From NCBI RefSeq assembly GCF_036711975.1, contig NC_091967.1:13826001-13890000 (forward strand): DNA of 64,000 bases. The letters run 5' to 3'. The position numbers were made by a program, and so were the translations under genes. Origin of the DNA: Onthophagus taurus (lineage: Eukaryota > Arthropoda > Insecta > Coleoptera > Scarabaeidae). Positions within the stretch are counted from its first letter, which is position 1. The number at the start of each line of letters is the position of its first letter. The notes beneath the pieces were generated by a model. That model made no database searches. It had not been told where the DNA came from and saw only the letters and a list, made by a program, of their open reading frames with translations. This document shows positions 1-12,052 of this stretch, one piece after another.

Positions 1-3000
1 CCACGTTTTGTAAGGAGAAGTTTAACGACATCTTCTCTTGAATACATCGCCGAGATATGTAATACATTGTAGTTGTCCTGAAATAAATCAGACCATAAAA
101 AAATATTTATAAAAAGTGATCTAAATCTAGATATTTTACAAACAATCTTTGAAATGTACACGATGCAAAACTTTGTTCGTCGAGTGTTTATACACGCAAC
201 TTAGTAGTAGGTAAAGTTAGTGTGGAATTTCTTAGAAATCGTCAAGTCACTTCAGAAAAGAAAAGTCACGTGAGAAAATCACGTTTAAATATAAATCATG
301 ATCTGATTTCAAATCTTTTGATCATTTTAGCATAAAATAATCAAAAAAAAATTGTTTTGGAACATATTTCTTTTTTAAATTAGACCATATCACGTTCATG
401 ATGCATTATGGGAAGCGTGATTTGACGCCCTCCATCACACAAATGGGTTTTTGAATTTTAATTGAACAATGGGGAAATTGATCGGTTTGGCCTCGATTTT
501 CGGAAAGGGTAATCAGGATAAAATGTGAGGCTTGGCGCAATCTTAATGGATTAGATATAGAATTTTGAAATTATAAAAAAAGAGACGTTTTTATTTAAAA
601 TTTTCTTTACTTACATTGTTTCTGGCACCAACGTCTGATCCTAAATCGATTAATTTATCCAATAGCGATGTCCTATTGTCCTTAACGGCGTACATCAGCG
701 GTGTCATTCCGGTTGCCTGGAAACTCAGATTTTTAACGTTTTAATATCGAACAAACTTTGTCCTGCACGTGTCTCTTGTGTATTTATGACACGGCTTATT
801 AAAAATGAATCAAAAATCTAAATTTATAAACGCAATACTTATTTATGAAATAAGTTGGGTAATGATATAGTTGAAATTTATTTTTTAACAAATTTTTATT
901 AAACATTTTGGGCTCTTTATTCTTTATCGATTCCTTTCTAGACATATTTAGAACAAGTTGGATTGGAATTAATACGGTTTCTGGTTTTAATTAATGGTCG
1001 TTTTCCTTTAGTGGATTGTAGGAAGTTGTAAATAATTAATACGATCTTTATGTCACAGTTAGGGAACAAGTTACATGTTCAATTTCAATTCAAGGTGAAA
1101 GATCTTGTACTAGAATAAGTCATGGAGTCTTATCAAGATTTATGTTAAATAGGAACTGTAAAAAAAAGATTTGTAGATATTGTTAAAACGTAAATAATTT
1201 GTAGTGGGCTAAAATCTATTTTAATATTGCGTGGAAAACTTCTAGATAATAAAGAAATTCAACACTTTATAAAGATTGTATTGTATTGAAACATTTTAGT
1301 ATATTTATTTATATATCAAAGGCAAGAAGTGAAGCAGTTTAAACATTTCGAGAGAAAGATTGCGATTAATCTCGAGACTGTTTGAGATAAATCACGCCCG
1401 AGGTATACACAACAATTATAACTAAGTCCGTTTTGCCCGAGTATATAGAAATTGGCTCCCACAATGTTATTAGCAAACAGAAAACAGTAACAAAAACCAG
1501 AAATTCTGCAACGGTTAGAAAAAAATAAAAAAGAAAGCAACTCATTCATTACCGTTATAACGAAGAAAGCACAATAAAATATGAAAAAGCTACCTAAGGA
1601 TCGACCATTAAGCCCAAAACTTAAAACCACCAAGAAAGTCGTTGCACAGAAATTTTGGCTTATAACACAAGATCCGTTCCTAACTTATCCAACTAAACCT
1701 CTATCATGCTAGATTAGCAATGATCCGCATTTGTTCTACAGGGTCTTCTCCTCCTTAAAAATGGTACTTTGTAGTCTAAATGATATAGTAGAGTACTAAA
1801 AAGATGCTTAATGTGTGACTGCTTTTGCTAACTCGATCCAAACACCTAACGATGCTCGTATTCGTGAAGACGAGTGTTTCACTCTCCACGGTAGATGAAT
1901 CAATAGAGGGAATCAATAATAATGAGTATTCAAACGGATTCCTCAGATTAGGAGAAATCCGCCATCAACCTCCGCCTCGTTATTCGATAATTGTTCGATC
2001 CACAACTGAAGCATAAGCTGCTGTTTGCATCACACTTTAAAAAACGTCTTGCTGTTATCTTTTTGGACGCCCAGAAGGCTTGTTTGCCTCTGTGTGAAAT
2101 ATCAACCTAATAAATCATTTTCTGTCAATCGTTCTCTTCTCTCCATCACACACAATCTCTTCTGCCACGATATCTACGATCAAATTTTCGAAGTATTTGA
2201 GAATACTACCGGTTGCCTTGTTCAAAACTAAACTTCTTATTCCTTTTCTGTCAATCCACTTCACTATTTTATAATGCGAATCCAATGATCCATCATTTCA
2301 GTCTACCTTACTTCTAAATACGTAGCCAGTCAAATTAAATTGTGCAACTTAGAATCCAATAACCCCGAGTAGGAAGAGTAAGATTTAATAAAATATTGAA
2401 AAAAATGTATAATATAGTATATCGCCAAAACGGGTAAAGTTCTAAATAGAAAGGTTATATTTAAACAGTTATATATTAGTATATAGTCCCATATAAATGG
2501 TACATTTCGAAAAACATAGTTTACTTAATATGGGTAGACTTAGAAAATATTACAAGAGATTGAATTTGAACTCCTAACCTTCTTTCTATTATATAAAAAT
2601 TAAATTGAACAAACAATTGTATCATATCCAACTAAGAATACAATATAAAGTGTAATAAATAAACATAAATGTATTCAAACAAGATTATTTTTGTTAAATT
2701 ATTCTTTTTTTTGCCTCTTTTTAACTTTTTGTATATAATTGTACAATTACGGTCAATTTTCAATTGCATAACATTGAAAAAGATTTTATCATCAACACAT
2801 GTTCAACCTTGAAAATGTTATTTATTTAACATTTTCTGCACAACATGTGTTTATGTTCTGATGATATAATTATACTGATTAATGTAGCAAATGATGTAAT
2901 TTTTAAATTCTTTAACCCACATCTATTTTAAATTTTTTTTACCTGATCTGCAACTCCTAATAAAGGCACTGTGTTGGCATCTTCTCCGGCGTTAGCAATG

Positions 3001-3320
3001 GCTTTTTCAATAGATTTAAGGATCTGGTCAACAGGTCCCCATTCTCCTTTTTGACAGAGACTGAGAACCTTTTGGGCAGCATCCCTCGTGGAAGCCCCTG
3101 CGCTTTGTGGTTTGGAAGACGGAGTCTCATCCGTTTCCGCATTAGATCCGGTTTCATCTTTCCCGTTATCCTTATCCTTGACATTATCTTTGCTACCCGT
3201 TTTATTAATTTTACCTTTATCGTCTTTAGGTTCATCGTTTTCCTTCTTATTTTCTTTTTCTTTATTTACGTTTCCAGCACCTTTGCTTCCGGCGCCTTTT
3301 TTACCACCCGATGTAGACAT
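1..3320 (-). CDS. nompC: NompC/TRPN mechanosensitive channel, first three coding exons (partial)
   Basis: NompC is the TRP channel whose long ankyrin spring gates touch, hearing and proprioception in insect sensory cilia. Coding exons are 3320-2943 (starts MSTSGGKKG), 716-615 and 77-1, where the gene runs off the window. All three junctions are phase 0 with GT-AG borders, and the reading frame is continuous. The first exon is 126 codons: a Lys/Asp/Glu/Asn-rich disordered stretch (about residues 1-70), then PSAGAS-like sequence and a helical segment (KVLSLCQKGEWGPV) that resembles the fly NompC N-terminus. The second and third exons read ATGMTPLMYAVKDN, DLGSDVGARNN and DNYNVLHISAMYSREDVVK, which are the first ankyrin repeats and match my memory of fly NompC closely. 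Ankyrin repeats after the first two and the membrane part lie outside. Intron 1 (717-2942) is 2.2 kb and intron 2 is 537 bp. Confidence 0.93.
717..2942. other. nompC intron 1, non-coding
   Basis: This intron is AT-rich and has no host exon that I can support. Short open frames at 1316-1633 and 1825-2231 have no recognisable protein. The part at about 1740-2230 is richer in GC than its surroundings and looks like transposon debris, but I could not name a family. Confidence 0.4.
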
Positions 3321-4084
3321 AGTAGGTGCGAACGCACATATCTCTTAACGCGAACGATTCGACGAGTTCAAGTGAAATGATTTTCCACGTATTTTCCGTA
3401 AAAATAAAACTAACATTAACCGGAAACACGCTGCTATTAAATCCGTTGTTTGCAACATTTTTGTTTAGTCAATAATCGAGGTGTTTGTTACGACCGGAAT
3501 CGAAATTTTCATTGCCGGAAAAACCTTTAAGAACGAAAAATGAAACAACAAAAATGTCTTTTCACCAACCCAACCAACAGTCATCTAACAAAGTGTGCTC
3601 GAAGTCGTTTTCTTATAAGAACAGATTTTCTTCGGTCAATCGAAATACCCCCTCTTCAATGTGATCGCGCGGTTTTGGAAAAGCCCTGCGCCTAAGTCCG
3701 AGAAATCCCCACCACTTCATAGAAATAAGGGTGTTTTGCACACAGTTTTGCGATTCACGACGAAACTAACAAAGGCAGCAATGTGCATGCGGCCAAGTTG
3801 ACCTAGAAAGTAATTATATTGCGACTCCCCTCAAAAGCTAAACTTGTTGTTGGTGGTTAATTTTTATTGGCGTTGGATTTTCTTTTTACAACGCCGCAGT
3901 AGTATTAGGACGGCGAGCTTTCGAAAGGTTTTCCAACGTAAATTCAACGATCGATACGCAACGAACCATTTTTTTCCTTTCTTTTCTTCTTGGTGATTTG
4001 CATATTGCTTACGTAGATGAGAATTACGTCACAACAATTTTTTGAAATGACATGTTACATCTATATTAATTGAAACAAGATATT
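3321..4084. promoter_or_regulatory. nompC 5' flank
   Basis: This is the stretch directly upstream of the nompC start codon on the minus strand. It must hold the 5' UTR and probably the promoter, but I see no clear TATA box or X-box with confidence. It ends where the satellite array begins, so the satellite lies less than 800 bp from the start codon unless a remote 5' exon exists. Confidence 0.35.
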
Positions 4085-6108
4085 CCTAAAAGTAATATAT
4101 AAATTCATATCATATCATGATTCATAAAAGTACAGACGATATGGTTTTTTGAAAATATTGTATTATTTTTTATTATAAAAAAATTTATTAAAGAAGAACC
4201 AATTTCTTCTTTAATAATTTTTTCCTGAAAATTTCAATAATATTGTCTTATAATTTTTATATCATATCATAAGCTAGAACCTTTAAGCTTCAATTTAACA
4301 TACATATCATATCATTATTCTTAAAAATACAGTCGATATGACTTTTTGAAAATTTAATATCATCCTTAATTTATAAATTTGGTAATTTCTTCTTTAATAA
4401 TTTTTTCCTGAAAATTTCAATATTGTCATATAATTTTTATATCATATCATAAACTAGGACCTTTAAGCTTCAATTTAACATACATATCATATCATGATTC
4501 TTAAAAATACAGTCGATATGACTTTTTGAAAATTTAATATTATCCTTAATTTATAAATTTGGTAATTTCTTCTTTAATAATTTTTTCCTAAAAATTTCAA
4601 TAATATTGTCATATTATTTTTATATCATATCATAAACTAGAACCTTTAAGCTTCAATTTAACATACATATCATATCATGATTCTTAAAATCACAGTCGAT
4701 ATGATTTTTTGAAAATTTAGTGTCATTCTTAATTTATAAATTTAGTAACTTTCTTCTTTAATAACTTTTTCCTGAAAATTTTAATAATATTATCTTATAA
4801 TTTTTATATCATATCATAAACTAGAACCTTTAAGCTTCAATTTAACATACATATCATATCATTATTCTTAAAAATATAGTCGATATGACTCCTGAAAATT
4901 TTAATAATATTATCTTATAATTTTTATATCATATCATAAACTAGAACCTTTAAGCTTCAATTTAACATACATATCATATCATTATTCTTAAAAATATAGT
5001 CGATATGACTTTTTGAAAATTTAATATCATCCTTAATTTATAAATTTGGTAATTTCTTCTTTAATAATTTTTTCCTGAAAATTTCAATAATATTGTCATA
5101 TAATTTTTATATCATATCATAAACTAGGACCTTTAAGCTTCAATTTAACATACATATCATATCATGATTCTTAAAAATACAGTCGATATGACTTTTTGAA
5201 AATTTAATATTATCCTTAATTTATAAATTTGGTAATTTCTTCTTTAATAATTTTTTCCTAAAAATTTCAATAATATTGTCATATAATTTTTATATCATAT
5301 CATAAACTAGGACCTTTAAGCTTCAATTTAACATACATATCATATCATGATTCTTAAAATCACAGTCGATATGATTTTTTGAAAATTTAGTGTCATTCTT
5401 AATTTATAAATTTAGTAAGTTTCTTCTTTAATAATTTTTTCCTGAAAATTTTAATAATATTATCTTATAATTTTTATATCATATCATAAACTAGGACCTT
5501 TAAGCTTCAATTTAACATACATATCATATCATTATTCTTAAAAATAAAGTCGATATGACTTTTTGAAAATTTAATACCATCCTTAATTTATAAATTTGGT
5601 AATTTCTTCTTTAATAATTTTTTCCTGAAAATTTCAATAATATTGTCATATAATTTTTATATCATATCATAAACTAGGACCTTTAAGCTTCAATTTAAGA
5701 TACATATCATATCATGATTCTTAAAAATACAGTCGATATGACTTTTTGAAAATTTAATATTATCCTTAATTTATAAATTTGGTAATTTCTTCTTTAATAA
5801 TTTTTTCCTAAAAATTTCAATAATATTGTCATATAATTTTTATGTCATATCATAAACTAGGACCTTTAAGCTTCAATTTAACATACATATCATATCATGA
5901 TTCTTAAAATCACAGTCGATATGATTTTTTGAAAATTTAGTATCATTCTTAATTTATAAATTTGGTAATTTCTTCTTCAATAATTTTTTCCTGAAAATTT
6001 CAATAATACTATCTTATAATTTTTATATCATATCATAAACTAGAACCTTTAAGCTTTAATTTAACATATATACCATATCATAATCCTTAAAAATACAGTC
6101 GATATGAT
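4085..6108. repeat. Satellite array of about 183-bp units with a three-unit higher order
   Basis: The block containing cctttaagcttcaattta recurs at about 4286, 4466, 4649, 4833, 4953, 5136, 5319, 5503, 5686, 5869 and 6052. Spacing is 180-184 bp except one of 120 bp, which is a unit shortened by deletion. Three subtypes alternate: type 1 has attattcttaaaaatacag, type 2 atgattcttaaaaatacag with tattatcc, and type 3 atgattcttaaaatcacag with gtcattc. The order is 1-2-3-(short 1)-1-2-3-1-2-3, a repeat of about 550 bp made of three monomers. End units are more diverged. No coding potential is seen. Confidence 0.9.
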
Positions 6109-6781
6109 TGTTGGTGATTTTTTGACACTGTATCGTGTTAGAACGTTAGTTTCAAACGTGTGGGGAAATTTTTAAAACACTTTCACTTATATGAAAAACT
6201 TATTTTCGAAGAATTAGATTTTATATAAATATCATAAATTTATATAAAATTAATTGATGATAGTTCAGAAAATATTGATTTTAATTATCTGGGTTAATGA
6301 ATAAACTTTACCAAACTAAATTAAAATTAAATCATTAATAGAAAAAATAAAAATAAACCTGATGTCATAACATGCTTATCCATTGAAGTTCAATTTTTGT
6401 TTATGACTGAATAAGTAGAGCGTTTAACTTTGATATGTGTTGAAACAACGAGAGGGGTTGGCGAACCTTCAAAGAAAACGACGCGTGCTAACCAAAGGCA
6501 CGCTATACGTCCGGTTCAGTCCCTTAAAGAAACTTAGATTTACCTTCATTTCAAGTGGTAACCCAAATTTCCAAATACAAATTTAGCCTTTTTATCAAGC
6601 AAGGTCATAAGATTCATTTTACGTTATTGTTAAAAATAAAAATAAACGTTCTTATCAGATTAAAAAGCATCTAATAGCCGTTTATATCGACTTATCATTA
6701 TCAGCGTATTTAACATTAATTATAAAGAAATAAAACAACTTATCTTTCTATTTCTATGAGGGAATTTGGTCAGTGTAGATT
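6109..6781. other. Intergenic 5' flank of the acyl-CoA synthetase gene
   Basis: This is AT-rich sequence between the satellite and the first coding exon at 6782. It must contain the promoter and 5' UTR. I see no repeat or RNA gene in it. Confidence 0.4.
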
Positions 6782-8780
6782 ATGTCGAAGGTTTCAAAAA
6801 TTGTTTCTTATGGAAAGATTGGGTAAAATATTTTTTTTTTTAATCAAATTTTTCCATTCATCTCTTTTAGATGGAGATTTTCATCGACGTTAAGTTATAA
6901 ACACCAAGCATGTGAAGAACCACTTAGGCACATTTCCATTGGTACATTACTTGAGGAATCTGCAAAAAAATATCGAGATGTTCCCGCAATTATCTCAATG
7001 CACCAAAATGAAACTCTAACATATGGTGAGTTATTAAAAAAATCGGATCAGTTAGCAGCTTCTCTTCAAAGTCACGGTTTGGAAATCGGCGATAGAGTTG
7101 GTGTTTATCTTCCTAATCAATACGAATGGGTTATTATTATGTTGGCATGTTGCAGAGCTGGATTAATTACAGTAAGTATTAATCGAAATAATAATTTAAA
7201 ATAAACACTTTAAGTTTTAATTTATGTCAGGTGGCCTTAAATCCTTTTTACGAAACCCCCGAAATGGAATACTGCATTAATAAAGTTGGGATAAAGGCTT
7301 TATTTACTGGGGATAAAGTAAAACAACAAGATTATTACGAAATTATGAAAAATGTGGCGCCCGAATTACCCAATTGTGATCCCGGAAAATTGAAGTCAAA
7401 AAAAGTGCCTACCTTAAAAACTATTATACACTCAACAGATAAAGAAAATAAGTGAGAATTTTTGAAACAACTTAACACCCAAAAAATTTTTTTTTATTTT
7501 AGAGGAACATATACTTTCAACGAAATTCTTAATTTTTCAAATGAAACTCAAATCAAAAATATCCAAAAACATCAACATTTAATTGATTCAGACCTACCAT
7601 GTAATATTCAATTCACATCAGTAAACAATACCCCCAAAAATAAATCTTTTAAAAACATTCTAAATACATTTTTTTAGGGTACAACTGGAAAACCAAAAGC
7701 AGCCGTAATCAGTCATTTCAATCTGGCAAATAACTCCTATTTCATCTCAAAAAGAATGGAACTAAACAAAAAGCACCATAAAGTGTGCGTTCAAGTTCCA
7801 CTTTTTCACGCTTTCGGAACAACTATAACGATAGCTTCTGCGATTCATTTCGGAACAACTTTAGTTTTTCCAAGTTTAAGTTACAACCCTGAAAATAATT
7901 TGGATGCATTAGCCACCGAAAAATGCACCATAGCTCATGGAACTCCAACAATGTATGTTGATTTAATCAATGTTCAATCAAAACGGAAAGAAAACTTATC
8001 GTTGGAAGTTGCTTTAAATGGTGGTTCTCCATGTTCTCCAGAACTGTTACGTAAAATGATCGATGTGTTGGGTGTTAAACGTGTTAAATCGGTTTATGGA
8101 TTGACAGAAACGACCGGGTCATCATTTCATTCACTTCCTGGTGAATCCCAGGATCTCTCGATTAACACAGTTGGTCATCTTCAAGAACATTTGGAGGCGA
8201 AAATTGTTGATGAAAAAGGAAATACGGTTCCTATAGGAAAAAGAGGGGAATTATGGATAAGAGGTTATTCTGTTATGTTAGGATATTGGGGTGATGAAGA
8301 AAAAACTAACGAATTAATTACACAATCGAAATGGTTAAAAACTGGTGATCAATTTGTTATGTTCGAAAATGGTTATGGCAAATGTGTTGGACGGATCAAA
8401 GACATGATTATTAGAGGCGGAGAAAATATTTTTCCTAAAGAAATTGAGGATCTATTAAACACACACCAAAATATTTTAGAGACACAAGTAAAAATAAATT
8501 TAAAAAAATAATAGACAAAAAAATTTTAATTTTATTATTATGATTATAGGTTATTGGGATAACTCACGAAAGATTAGGTGAAGAAATTTGTGCGTGTATT
8601 CGATTAAATGATGAAGCTATCGATTTGAAATTGGATGATGTAAAAAAATTTTGCGAGGGAAAATTAGCCAAGTTTAAAATTCCTACTCAATTAAAAGTTA
8701 TGAAAACGTTTCCGAAAACAACGTCGGGAAAAGTGCAGAAACATATCTTAAGGAAATTAATTGAAAAGGAAATAAACTAA
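6782..8780 (+). CDS. Acyl-CoA synthetase, ACSF2-like (medium-chain, mitochondrial type)
   Basis: Members of this family activate fatty acids to acyl-CoA through an acyl-AMP intermediate. Six exons: 6782-6822, 6871-7171, 7231-7451, 7503-7620, 7678-8487 and 8550-8780. They add to 1722 nt, 573 residues, with no frame break; introns are 48-62 bp. The start MSKVSKIVSYGKIGWR is basic and Ser-rich, as in a mitochondrial presequence; an upstream ATG at 6756 is in another frame. Visible motifs are the AMP-binding signature FTSGTTGKPK near residue 225, VPLFHAFGT, YGLTETTG near 366, the hinge region TGDQF...GRIKDMIIRGGENIFPKEIE near 464-484, and the C-terminal lysine motif KTTSGKVQKH near 553. ACSF2 proteins are about 600 residues, so this gene looks whole and functional. 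The insertion NCDPGKLKSKKVPTLKTII between the N-terminal motifs is typical of ACSF2. Substrate chain length cannot be read from sequence. Confidence 0.92.
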
Positions 8781-8860
8781 AATGTATTGTAAAATTAATT
8801 TGTAAAAAGATGATAAAAAATCATTTCTCGTTCTTCATCGATTTTAAAACAATATACAGG

Positions 8861-10077
8861 GTGTCACACAAAAAACGCCCCAAGCTGTAACTCTGTCATT
8901 TATATTCCGATTTTCATGACCGAGGCATCAAATGAAATGGTTTGATGAATACTATGGTTCATGCTACAAATAATTTTTTTTCAAGGCCATCTTCAATTTT
9001 AAGCAATTATTAACTTTTGTTTTTTAAATTGCTCCATATATTTGTCTTCACGTCATTAGATAGAGATTGTTTTTCTGAATCCACTGATGTGCAATACACC
9101 CACTTTGAATGTAATTTTAGCAGAAAAAAGACACCTGTATATACAGGTTGTCGCACAAGAACGCCGTAAGCTGTAACTCTGTCATTTACCTTCCGATTTT
9201 TATGAACGAAGCAACAAATGAAATGGTTTGATGAATGCTATGATTCATGCTACAAATAAACTTTTTCCAACGCCATCTTCGATTTGAAGCGATTATCAAC
9301 TTTTGATTTTCAAATTGCTTGGTATGTTTTTCTTCACGTTATGGGATAAAAATTGTTTTCTGAGCCCATTGATGTACAATACATTAACATTAATTGTAAT
9401 TTTAGCAGAGTAAAACAATTAAAACATTTTCCAAACATTGTCTTATCGTTAGTCACTTCTGTAATACTGCAGTGTGCCATGGAAAAAAATAACACGCAAA
9501 ACTGATAACAGTCATTAAATGCTATTTCAATGCCCAAGCAGTTGTAAATGATACTTATAAGTTGGTTTTTCATTTATCCCATGGCGCACTACAGTATAAC
9601 ACAAGTGACTTTAAGAAAATGTTCAGAAACTATTTTAATGTTTTTCTATGAAAAAGTCTAGAAAAAGTTTATTTGTAGCATGAATCACAGTATTCATCAA
9701 ACCATTTCATTTGATAGCTAGGTCATGAAAATTGGAAGGTAAATGACAGAGATACAGCTAGCGGCATTCTTGTGTGGCAACCTGTATATACAGGTGTCTT
9801 TTTTCTGCTAAAATTACATTCAAAGTGGATGTATTGCACATCAGTGGATTGAGAAAAACAATGTCTATCCAATGACGTAAAGAAAAATATATAGAGTAAT
9901 TTGAAAAGCAAAAGTTAATAATCGCTTAAAATTGAAGACGGCCTTGGAAAAAATTTATTTGTAGCATGAATCATAGTATTCATGAAACCATTTCATTTGA
10001 TAACCCGCTCATGAAAATCGGAATGTAAATGACAGAGTTACAGCTTGGGGCGTTTTTTGTGTGACACCCTGTATATG
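8861..10077. mobile_element. Nested foldback (long inverted repeat) element, TA-flanked, Tc1/mariner-type ends
   Basis: The left end tacagggtgtcacacaaaaa at about 8861 is mirrored by the right end ending ttttttgtgtgacaccctgta at about 10077, with TA on both sides. Each arm is about 280 bp. A second, related pair of arms lies inside: about 9138-9420 (caggttgtcgcacaagaacg) and 9560-9790 (cattcttgtgtggcaacctg). The order is A-B-B'-A', and A and B are diverged copies of the same terminus. No transposase frame is present, so it is non-autonomous. It sits about 80 bp after the acyl-CoA synthetase stop codon and could overlap that gene's 3' UTR. Confidence 0.85.
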
Positions 10078-10104
10078 TCTGCAGTCGATGAGCTGTAATA
10101 TATG

Positions 10105-10790
10105 TTGTCCAATTCCAATGGTAGTATCGAGATGATACCAATTATAGCGCTTCGGCATCAAGAGACCTCTTCTTCGTCTATTCAGTCTTCTTTTTCCTTC
10201 TGGTTTCATATCGAATATTTTCTTTGGCATACTTTTCTCATCTATTCGAACCAAATGGCCATACCATTACAGCTGTTCTACCTTCTACCTCCTTTATTAG
10301 AGCTTTCACGCTTAGTTATTCTCTAATTCTATTGGTTTTGTACTGTGTCTTCTGGTTTTTCGTATTTTTGCATTGGTCCCTTTCAACTTCTTGGCTACGT
10401 CCCAGAACTGTATCTGGTTTTTCTTATAATTTTCCCTCAACTTCCGGATTCTTTCTGCTTCCTCCTGATCTGCGTGTATCTTGTATAGTTCCTGATCTGC
10501 GACTGTTCTCATTCTCTTAAATCTATTCCATACTTCTTTTTCTCTTTTAGCTTATCCTTTACCATTTTGTTCTTCTTTGATTTTGGCCCGTCTTAATTGG
10601 TTTTGTTGTACATACTTTGTTGTGGTCTTCTGTCTCTACTTCTTGCTCTTATAGACTTGTGAATTAATTTACAAATGTAAATTAAATTGACTTCGTCTAC
10701 AATTGACATTTGTAGTATGTCTGAGACAAATTCCAGAAACTTGAACACCGTAAATTTTGAGCCTACCCAATATGTAAACATATAATTATT
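10105..10790 (-). mobile_element. LINE remnant (endonuclease-reverse transcriptase tail)
   Basis: On the minus strand, 10254-10100 reads LVRIDEKSMPKKIFDMKPEGKRRLNRRRR, which matches the Arg/Lys-rich segment after the reverse transcriptase in many insect LINEs (GHLVRMDE...PEGKRRRGRP). The separate piece at 10512-10312 (LYKIHADQEEAERIRKLREN) is probably from the same element. The reverse transcriptase core is missing, so the copy is deleted and not mobile. The clade cannot be fixed from this piece. Confidence 0.6.
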
Positions 10791-11469
10791 GCATATAAAC
10801 TACTAATATAGTCTTAAAAATACTAAAAATTGTTCTTAAAATAATAATATATTAAAGATTACGTAAGATTTTTTAAGAAACTCATTCCATGAGATGCAAT
10901 TAAGATGGAATGTACGATTGATAAATACAAAAACATAAATTTCGTCATGTCCTTAATTACAATACCTTTGTTGTACTTCCACATACAAAAAAAATACAAT
11001 AATTGATATGCAATTACACGAGTTTTGCTTCGTTTAATTAAAAATAAATTGCTTGGGAAATTTGCCAAAGGTTTCCACGTGGTTATAAAAAACAATAATA
11101 ACACCGATCTTTCTTAATGTTATTTTAATGCAATCTAATTAAATCAGAATCGTTTTTAAAGTTTAATTTAAATAATTAAAACGATCTCGAAACATTTATT
11201 TTAACCGAGTTACTCTAAACATTTTGGCTCAAAATCAAAAAAAAAGTTTTTCCACTAAAAGTAACAAAGAACATCGTTCCATTACAATTATTTTTAGACG
11301 TCCACATTAAATTACGTAACTTAATGTACAGAGACTACTCTAGACGCCGACGCCGCGGTTGATTCAGTTTTAAATAGGGAGGCATCGGCGTCTCGGCGCC
11401 TTTAACTAAACCATTAAGGACAGAAAAAGATCGTTTAAGAGTAACTTTTAAACATTTTTTTTCGGTAAT
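10791..11469. other. Intergenic 5' flank of the acylphosphatase-like gene
   Basis: AT-rich sequence with no gene that I can support. The GC-richer stretch at about 11335-11400 (gacgccgacgccgcgg and gaggcatcggcgtctcggcgcc) contains a short inverted repeat and lies about 100 bp upstream of the start codon. It is the best candidate for promoter or 5' UTR sequence of that gene. Confidence 0.35.
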
Positions 11470-11881
11470 ATGGGAAGTGGAATCGAACCGACCGTTTCTG
11501 TTGAATTTGAAGTTTTTGGCAGAGTTCAAGGTAATATTCTTAAAGAATTTTATTCTTTTTTCTTTGAATGAATTTGTTATTTAGGTTGTTACTTTACTAA
11601 ATATTGTAAAGAAACGTCTGAACATTTATCGTTATCGGGTTGGGTTAAAAATACTAAAAAAGGAACGATTGTTGGTAAAGTACAAGGTCCTAGAGGAAAT
11701 ATTGAACAAATGTAGGTATTTCTTTTGAATAAATGCGATTTATTTTTACGTTGTTTTTTTTTCTAGGATAGTTTGGTTGACAAATACAGGATCACCTGGT
11801 TGTACGATTGAAAGATGTGAATTAACCAATTGGGAGAATTTGGCAAGACCAGAATTTAAAGACTTTAGTATTAGGTTTTAG
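11470..11881 (+). CDS. Acylphosphatase-like protein, catalytic Arg replaced by Thr
   Basis: Acylphosphatases are small cytosolic enzymes that hydrolyse acyl phosphates such as 1,3-bisphosphoglycerate. Three exons: 11470-11530, 11585-11711 and 11767-11881. Together they give 303 nt and 100 residues, the normal length. The fold signature is clear: VEFEVFGRVQGCYFTKYC (residues 11-28), GWVKNTKKGTIVGKVQGP, WLTNTGSPG and a C-terminal FKDFSIRF. The catalytic asparagine is present (N43 in GWVKN). In the classic enzyme the loop ends FFR or NFR, and this arginine binds the phosphate; here the position is Thr25. From memory, some insect paralogues also read YFTKYC, so this may be a conserved non-standard subfamily. 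An AATAAA at 11923 can end the transcript. It is convergent with the phosphoglucomutase-like gene ending at 12053. Confidence 0.9.
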
Positions 11882-12052
11882 GAATTTTTTTATTGTTATA
11901 AATAATACTTTTTACTTTTTCAAATAAATCTATAATATTTTTAAAAACGAAATTGTTTGACTTTAAACAAAAAAATAAAATACATTTTTATGTAGAAACA
12001 TTTAATCTTTATTTCTTTTTAATTTTTTTTAAAATAAAATTCTCCCTTATTG

